Shown here one piece after another: positions 59,543 through 64,000 of a DNA stretch of 64,000 nt; within the stretch, counting starts at the first letter, position 1; each line of letters starts with the position of its first letter. The notes under the pieces are model-generated. The model ran no database searches and was not told where the DNA came from. It saw only the letters and a list, made by a program, of their open reading frames with translations. Where the stretch lies: assembly GCF_023078275.1 (NCBI RefSeq), contig NC_062980.1, forward strand, positions 6,436,401 through 6,500,400. Reading direction: 5' to 3'. Both the position numbers and the translations under genes were made by a program. Origin of the DNA: Leguminivora glycinivorella. Lineage: Eukaryota; Arthropoda; Insecta; Lepidoptera; Tortricidae.

Positions 59543-59679
59543 TAGACGGCCAAGCAAATTTTGGAACTAAAAAAAGTGCGAAATCTGAAAATGAAAAATA
59601 TAGGGGCGAAGGTCTATCGTCCCATATAAAATTTGAAGATCGCGCGTTTTTCTAGTGACAAAATTGGCTCGACCGTCTA
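59543..59679. mobile_element. MITE with TAGACGG ends, ~137 bp
   Basis: TAGACGGCCAAGCAAATTTTG and CAAAATTGGCTCGACCGTCTA are near-perfect inverted ends; non-coding centre. Recognised as a common moth MITE type. Confidence 0.75.
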
Positions 59680-60528
59680 AAACCACTGTTTTTTTTTTCG
59701 GAATCCAAGACTCGTGTACGCATGAGAGTGACAGACGCTCCATTTTAACATCTCTATCTCCTTCTTAATAGCATCATTAAAGCAAGACAGCTAGTGCTAA
59801 CACTACAAAATAACAATGCTAAGTTGGAAATGGAAAAGTACTGAATGCGTCTCTTGAATGGCACAGTGGTACAGTGTCTGATAACTCAAAGACTTGTCTT
59901 ATGTTATTATTAGAATAAAGAATAATTATGTATAACAAGGTATTAGTCACATGTTTCTTCGCATTGTACTTAGTTTATGAATGTGCTTGTTTATCTGTTT
60001 ACGGACTTTGGTTCCGATTTTATGTGGAAAGAATTAAAATGATGAATATTGAGATAATTTTGTTGTTTTATTATTATTTTCTTAAAAAATATACATTTAT
60101 ATAGGTATAAAATTATTGATATCTTAAAGCTACTTTGAACATAAACTTAAACATTATAAGAGGTTTTTTTACAGAATTAATATGATGTAAGTATCATCAT
60201 AATAATCATAATCATAATATTATGGCGGTGAGGCAAAAACGCTTAAAATCAGTGCTACGGCAGTATGAATAACCTACCTGATGGCCTAGCGTCGCGATAC
60301 CATTCGGTCAGTATTATGGGCATTATGGCAGTTCCTCAGCCAAAAATGACGCTGACAGATCGGTATCGGATCACTGACATGTTATCGAAATGGACTGTCT
60401 GTTTAGTAAACCTTTTGAAAACTTTTCCTCCCGTTTGAAAAAAATGCGTAAACGCCAAAATGTCAACTGGTGAGGAGGGATTGCGATCGTAGTTAAAGGG
60501 CATTGGGACTAGGGAAGTGGGGACGGTC
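59680..60528. other. Non-coding stretch
   Basis: AT-rich. AATAAAGAATAA at about 59916 could be a polyadenylation signal. No repeat recognised. Confidence 0.35.
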
Positions 60529-60529
60529 A

Positions 60530-60644
60530 TAACCCTTAAATGCATGACCTTGACAAAGATTTATTCAAATTTGAATTTTGAGTTTCTGTCAATAGAGTCA
60601 AAAATACATGATGCATATATACGTCACTATGCATTTAAGGGTTA
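60530..60644. mobile_element. Palindromic MITE, ~115 bp
   Basis: Perfect 16-bp inverted ends: TAACCCTTAAATGCAT at 60530-60545 and ATGCATTTAAGGGTTA at 60629-60644. Confidence 0.75.
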
Positions 60645-60664
60645 AGGCCTGACAGTAGGAAAAT

Positions 60665-60833
60665 CGCTTTGATAACTTCCGCCATCATAACACTTTTAGT
60701 GGTCATTGGCGTTCAAAGGAAAAAGGGCGCTCTTTACTCCACCAGCTCGATAGTGATATAACCGATAACGCCCAGGAGCGAAAGCAAACGAGTGTCGAAT
60801 AGGCGTGGAAGTTAAGCCTGATATATACAAAAA
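60665..60833 (-). pseudogene. Decayed copy of the UNC93-like terminal exon (outer copy)
   Basis: On the minus strand it reads LLSLLGVIGYITIELVE then a stop, against LVGFLLLGFTGYTTIELMEY in the intact exon at 61259-61403. Downstream, TAAAGAGCG...CCTTTGAACG and GTGTTATGAT track the KRAHQLERNFE...NVDK region with indels. Upstream, TTAAGCCTGATATATAC resembles the intact exon's intron flank, but no AG acceptor survives. A relic of tandem duplication, not a usable exon. Confidence 0.7.
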
Positions 60834-60994
60834 TGTAGGTTTTCTTGGCGTTTAAAAAGTAAAGCTACAAGGCTCAACCTTACCCCTTCTTGTAAATGAG
60901 TGCTCACGAATTTAGTTCATGGCATCCAAAAGGTGTTGCCTCAATCGTCCCCTTCTAAAGTAGGAAGCATACTTGCATAGCTTGGAAATCAGGG
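60834..60994 (-). pseudogene. Decayed copy of the UNC93-like terminal exon (inner copy)
   Basis: In plus orientation GGTTTTCTTGGCGTTTAAAA ... ACCCCTTCTT matches GGTTTTGGCGTTTAAATTGT ... CCCCCTTCTT just 3' of and at the end of the intact exon. TAGGAAGCATACTTGCATAG CTTGGAAATC matches its 5' end and splice-acceptor flank (TAGGAAGCCTACTAGGATGT ATAACCTGGAAATT). The middle of the exon is missing or scrambled. It abuts the MITE at 60995. Confidence 0.65.
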
Positions 60995-61222
60995 TAAAGC
61001 CTCCGCCACACATAAAGCGTTTTGATAGCGTAGCGTTAGCGGAGCGCAATGATAGCGGTGCGCCGGACGAACGCTGGCGTTCCGCTCGCAATCCGCGCTC
61101 GTTAGTTCTCGCCGGCGTCCGCTGGGCGCAACGCCAGCGTTCGTCCGGCGCACCGCTATCATTGCGCTCCGCAAACGCTCCACCTACGCTCTCAAAACGC
61201 GCATGTGTGGCCGAGCTTTAAG
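60995..61222. mobile_element. Palindromic MITE, ~228 bp, between exon copies
   Basis: Arms of roughly 100 bp: GCGTTTTGATAGCGTAGCGT ... GATAGCGGTGCGCCGGACGA ACGCTGGCG pairs with CGCCAGCGTTCGTCCGGCGC ACCGCTATC ... CTCTCAAAACGCGC. Same family as 55351-55507, with shared ends (CCACACAT.GCG / GTGTGGCCGAGCTT). It separates the inner exon relic from the 3' flank of the intact exon. The 82- and 64-codon frames are products of the palindrome. Confidence 0.85.
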
Positions 61223-61258
61223 TATGTGGTTTTGGCGTTTAAATTGTCAAGCTATAGC

Positions 61259-61403
61259 TTAATCGTCCCCCTTCTTATCAACATTGTCAACCAGCTCGAA
61301 GTTCCTTTCAAGCTGATGCGCTCTCTTCACTTTGTATTCCATCAGCTCGATGGTAGTGTAGCCGGTGAAACCCAGGAGTAGGAAGCCTACTAGGATGTAT
61401 AAC
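61259..61403 (-). CDS. UNC93-like protein, terminal exon (exon 4 of 4 seen)
   Basis: The acceptor CTTAATTTCCAG (minus strand) precedes position 61403. The exon gives one base to a split Arg codon, then LYILVGFLLLGFTGYTTIEL (a membrane helix with family-typical spacing) and MEYKVKRAHQLERNFELVDN VDKKGDD, stop TAA at 61259-61261. The charged tail is cytosolic by inference. Phase joins exactly with the exon ending at 62059. The gene converges on the SAM exon, whose stop is 3.9 kb away. No AATAAA was found close downstream on the minus strand. Confidence 0.9.
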
Positions 61404-61581
61404 CTGGAAATTAAGATGGATATGGTTAATATATACTTCGTGTAGAAACCATTTAACTGCGAAAGATGTCAAATGATCTGTGCGGCTAATTAAGCCCATG
61501 TGAAAATTTCGTAGGCATTCTTTACCTATGCTACTGGAAGCCATCTAGCTAAGCCAGGCCATTGCTTAGGTAGGTACAATA

Positions 61582-61715
61582 CTGCCCTACTAAGCCGAGT
61601 GGCGCTATCTCAAAACCAAATGATTTTGAAAATGGAACTGTCAGTTATAGACACTTAAGTATAAGTTAGCTATGGATTTTCCTTTGAGATAGCGCTTTTC
61701 GGCTTATCAGGGCAG
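61582..61715. mobile_element. MITE in UNC93-like intron, ~134 bp
   Basis: CTGCCCTACTAAGCCGAGTG GCGCTATCTCAAA and TTTGAGATAGCGCTTTTCGG CTTATCAGGGCAG are inverted ends. Lies within the 655-bp intron between exons 3 and 4. Confidence 0.75.
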
Positions 61716-62058
61716 AATAATGTTTATAACCATACAGTCTGGCTTAGAAAAATACTTTCCTTTAAAGTTGACAAAATAAGAAGAGAAGCAATCTCTCGAG
61801 CAATTTTTATTTACTATATTTCTACAAACTTACTAAGTATGTTCTACAATTACGAGTATGTCCTACCTACTCTGATAATCTTAATATCAATACACTCATA
61901 AAATTCAGATTTCATACCTCCTGCAGATAATAACACAGCAAAGTTTCTTGAAAGCTTTTAGTGTTCGAAATTGGTTAGGTACTTCATATAGTTAAACCAC
62001 AATTGAGTAAATTGAAAATAAATTGGTTGGGTTAATCGGGAATACTTGAAGTCCGTAC

Positions 62059-62179
62059 CTCGTCCTCACGCAAAGATATGGCGCTGTGGCATAAGAGAGC
62101 ACACTACCAGTGGCCTCCCAAAGTCTGAAGTTTGAGTACGCGGCTTCCTCGTTGCCAGGGAACAATATTCCAGACAGAG
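62059..62179 (-). CDS. UNC93-like protein, exon 3 of 4 seen
   Basis: Acceptor TTCTGATCTACAG before 62179; donor AG|GTACGG after 62059. With one base from the previous exon it reads ALSGILFPGNEEAAYSNFRL WEATGSVLSYATAPYLCVRT R. The block G-x(3)-F-x-x-N-x-E-A-A-x-S-N-x-R-L-W-E is the hallmark stretch of UNC93-family proteins just after the DAVW motif. No ATG opens it and the frame is under 60 codons, so a simple ORF scan misses it. 121 bp, phase 1 in and phase 2 out. Confidence 0.92.
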
Positions 62180-62559
62180 CTGTAGATCAGAAAGCGAATA
62201 AAGTTTAGTCGTTAGAGATGTGGGTTTATATCGGTACGGTACCTACACTAAAAAAAACGTCGCATAAACATAAAATGGATATCGTATTTGGGGAAAAACT
62301 TGGAGGGGCCAAGCATAACGGGCATAACAGAAATTTGGATATTCGTAACATAACCCAATAAAACGAGCGACTAAATCTTGATTCAATTAAGTAGGTTTTC
62401 CAATGGCTTTTACAATTGTAAAGGGTTCCACAGTCCCACGACGGTTGACATATTGCATTAATTGTGTTATCTCTTCGTTATTTGTTGAGTTGTAGATATA
62501 GAGAAGATAAGTTACTCTGTATATAAGAAAATATTCAAATAATGACAGTTGCTTCTTAC

Positions 62560-62686
62560 CATTGACCTGCACAAGCCACACAGCATCGGCAGTGCCCCAA
62601 ATAGCTGCCAGCAGGTAGAACACCAACCAGTTCTCAGGATTCGGCCGCCATAGAATCAGCGCAGTCAGCAGAACTATGTTCAGCAA
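62560..62686 (-). CDS. UNC93-like protein, exon 2 of 4 seen
   Basis: Acceptor CATGTTTTAATAG before 62686; donor G|GTAAGA after 62560. It encodes LLNIVLLTALILWRPNPENW followed by LVFYLLAAIWGTADAVWLVQ VN: two membrane helices and the conserved G-x-x-D-A-V-W-x-x-Q motif of the family. It enters in phase 0 from the preceding exon and leaves in phase 1. UNC93 proteins are twelve-helix MFS-fold membrane proteins; the nematode founder regulates a two-pore potassium channel and mammalian UNC93B1 chaperones Toll-like receptors. The substrate or partner of this insect member is unknown. Confidence 0.92.
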
Positions 62687-62936
62687 CTATTAAAACATGA
62701 AAAACAGTATGTAATTACCCAGTGAGATCTTCGCCATAAGCCCTCTTTTTATTGTAAAACTTCTAATCAGCTTCGAGCCACAATGAATCGACCAGTTGAA
62801 AAACACAATCATTGCACAAACGGTGTTTTCGTGTTTACAAATACTAGGTCGCCGCGGTGAGGACAATATGGGACATTTAGATATATTCTAACATTTCTAA
62901 CTAACCAAAAGTAGTGATTATTAGGGGTAGGTAGTG

Positions 62937-63076
62937 TAAAGCTTGGCGTCCATCTTACGCGAAATCTATATAGCCGCGTCGAATCGAGTCCTTCATACAT
63001 TTACTACTTATGAGCGGTGAATTAGATTTGACGCGTCGCCAAAGGACGCGGCGAACCTTGTGGACGCCAGGCTTAA
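62937..63076. mobile_element. MITE in UNC93-like intron, ~140 bp
   Basis: TAAAGCTTGGCGTCCA and TGGACGCCAGGCTTAA are inverted ends, and inner blocks GCCGCGTCGAAT / ACGCGTCGCC also partly pair. Lies in the 1045-bp intron between exons 1 and 2. Confidence 0.7.
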
Positions 63077-63314
63077 AGTCGACATAGATGGGACGAAGAC
63101 GAGTACAGTTTTTTTGTTCATCTTGCTTTTACTCGTCCTGTCACACCAATCTCCAATTAGGTCGGATTTTTATGCCGAGATTTTCGGGGACAGGCTGCCA
63201 ACAAGTATTAAAAGCATGTGGTCAGCTTTCCTCCCGAAGTTTAGGTAGAAGTCGACTATGTGTAGGATGTTGGCTCAATTGTTGTGTGGTCCTTGTCACT
63301 ACACGTTCAATATC

Positions 63315-63652
63315 GTTTTCCCCTCACTAGCTCGGAAACACGTGTTTTACCAACGGGTAAAAACGCATTTTATCCACTAGTGGGTAAAGTAATTTGACCT
63401 TGAATAAAGTCAAATTAACTGCTTTAAAATTGATAAAAGTAGGTGAATCTAGTAATAAAGATGATTTACCACCTGTGGAACTACTGGAAGCAGTGATAAA
63501 CGCATTTTTTGCGTTAGTGTTTCCTCGCTATAGTGAGGGGAAAAGTTTTGTGTTACACTCGGGTGCAAATGTATTTTATTTACTTCTCGTGTGTTAAAAT
63601 ACAACCCCCCCCTTGTATTGCCCCCTTGTATTGTTATTTGTTAATAACTATT
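63315..63652 (+). mobile_element. Interspersed repeat, copy 2, inside the UNC93-like gene
   Basis: Same family as 17954-18387 in the opposite orientation. It sits wholly in the intron between the exons at 63732-63872 and 62560-62686, so it is tolerated in a transcribed gene. The 67-codon frame across it is incidental. Confidence 0.8.
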
Positions 63653-63731
63653 TTTGTCAACTCCTATTGCAGAGTGGTGGTGGTCTACCTAGCACTCTTG
63701 GTGAGCTTTTGTATTTAAGTGAGGGACCTAC

Positions 63732-63872
63732 CAAAGCAGTGACCATGACAGGGTACCGGCCGGTCAGCTTGACCACGGCACCAGCGATGGGCGCCGCAAG
63801 AGCATTGAACACGCCAAAACAGATGATCACGAAGCCGATGTTATTGATGCCGAACGCGCAGCCTACGAACGC
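63732..63872 (-). CDS. UNC93-like protein, exon 1 of 4 seen (gene 5' part beyond window)
   Basis: Acceptor CTCTCACATTGCAG before 63872; donor TTTG|GTAGGT after 63732. A 47-codon, phase 0-0 exon reading AFVGCAFGINNIGFVIICFG VFNALAAPIAGAVVKLTGRY PVMVTAL. It supplies an MFS-type helix with the family's G-x-x-x-A-P-x-x-G pattern and a cytosolic K-L-T-G-R-Y loop. Spliced to the other three exons it gives the last 177 residues, about the C-terminal third of a usual ~450-550-residue family member. Upstream exons must lie right of 64000. The open frame's apparent start MLTFYQS is intron. Confidence 0.92.
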
Positions 63873-64000
63873 CTGCAATGTGAGAGTAGATTGATAAAAA
63901 GTTAGCACACCTTAGTAAATGATACAGTAAGAAAAACAAATGAATTAATGACATAATGCTAAACGCAAAAATGCAGGGGCCGGTTCTTGTTACACCTCCA
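63873..64000 (-). other. Intron of the UNC93-like gene at window edge
   Basis: Non-coding sequence upstream of the acceptor of the first visible exon; no further exon in the 128 bases left. Confidence 0.6.

Noticed and set aside
60973..61221. 82-codon frame as a coding gene
   Set aside because: Lies wholly in a long palindrome whose relative at 55351-55507 yields a similar peptide.

Overview
The window looks like nuclear DNA from a lepidopteran insect (moth or butterfly). It is AT-rich, almost entirely non-coding, and dense with short non-autonomous transposable elements: palindromic MITEs, a tRNA-derived SINE, 3' stubs of LINEs with short tandem tails, and a GTCT microsatellite embedded in a repeat. 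Only two genes are supported. All family-level names rest on recognition from sequence; no database search was run.

Layout. Bases 1-11782 (block A) end in a 100-base N gap (11783-11882). The same ~11.9 kb recurs in the same orientation at 42802-54754 (block B). The blocks differ mainly by small insertions and deletions plus two ~160-170 bp segments present only in B. This fits a falsely duplicated haplotig or misplaced contig at least as well as a true segmental duplication. Each block carries a TIR element, a LINE tail, a complete ~2.1 kb non-autonomous LTR retrotransposon, a SINE and several MITE-type elements, but no gene. Between the blocks (11883-42801) is non-coding DNA with about 25 recognisable repeats. 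It includes a probable hAT MITE with an 8-bp target duplication, a SINE-like element with a 13-bp target duplication, a MITE nested in a second copy of that element, and a helically spaced ATGGCC array at 21193-21286.

The right-hand 9 kb holds the genes. A last coding exon at 57159-57389 (+) encodes the second half of a SAM domain of the SAMD11/SAMD7/polyhomeotic-like type. Converging on it from the right, four exons between 63872 and 61259 (-) splice in frame into the C-terminal 177 residues of an UNC93-like membrane protein. Its 5' exons lie beyond the window. Just downstream of its stop are two decayed tandem copies of its terminal exon (60665-60994), separated from the intact one by a palindromic MITE.

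The long AT-rich stretches left of the SAM exon are probably introns of that gene or intergenic DNA. Some compositionally mixed islands may be cis-regulatory, but the sequence alone does not prove it.
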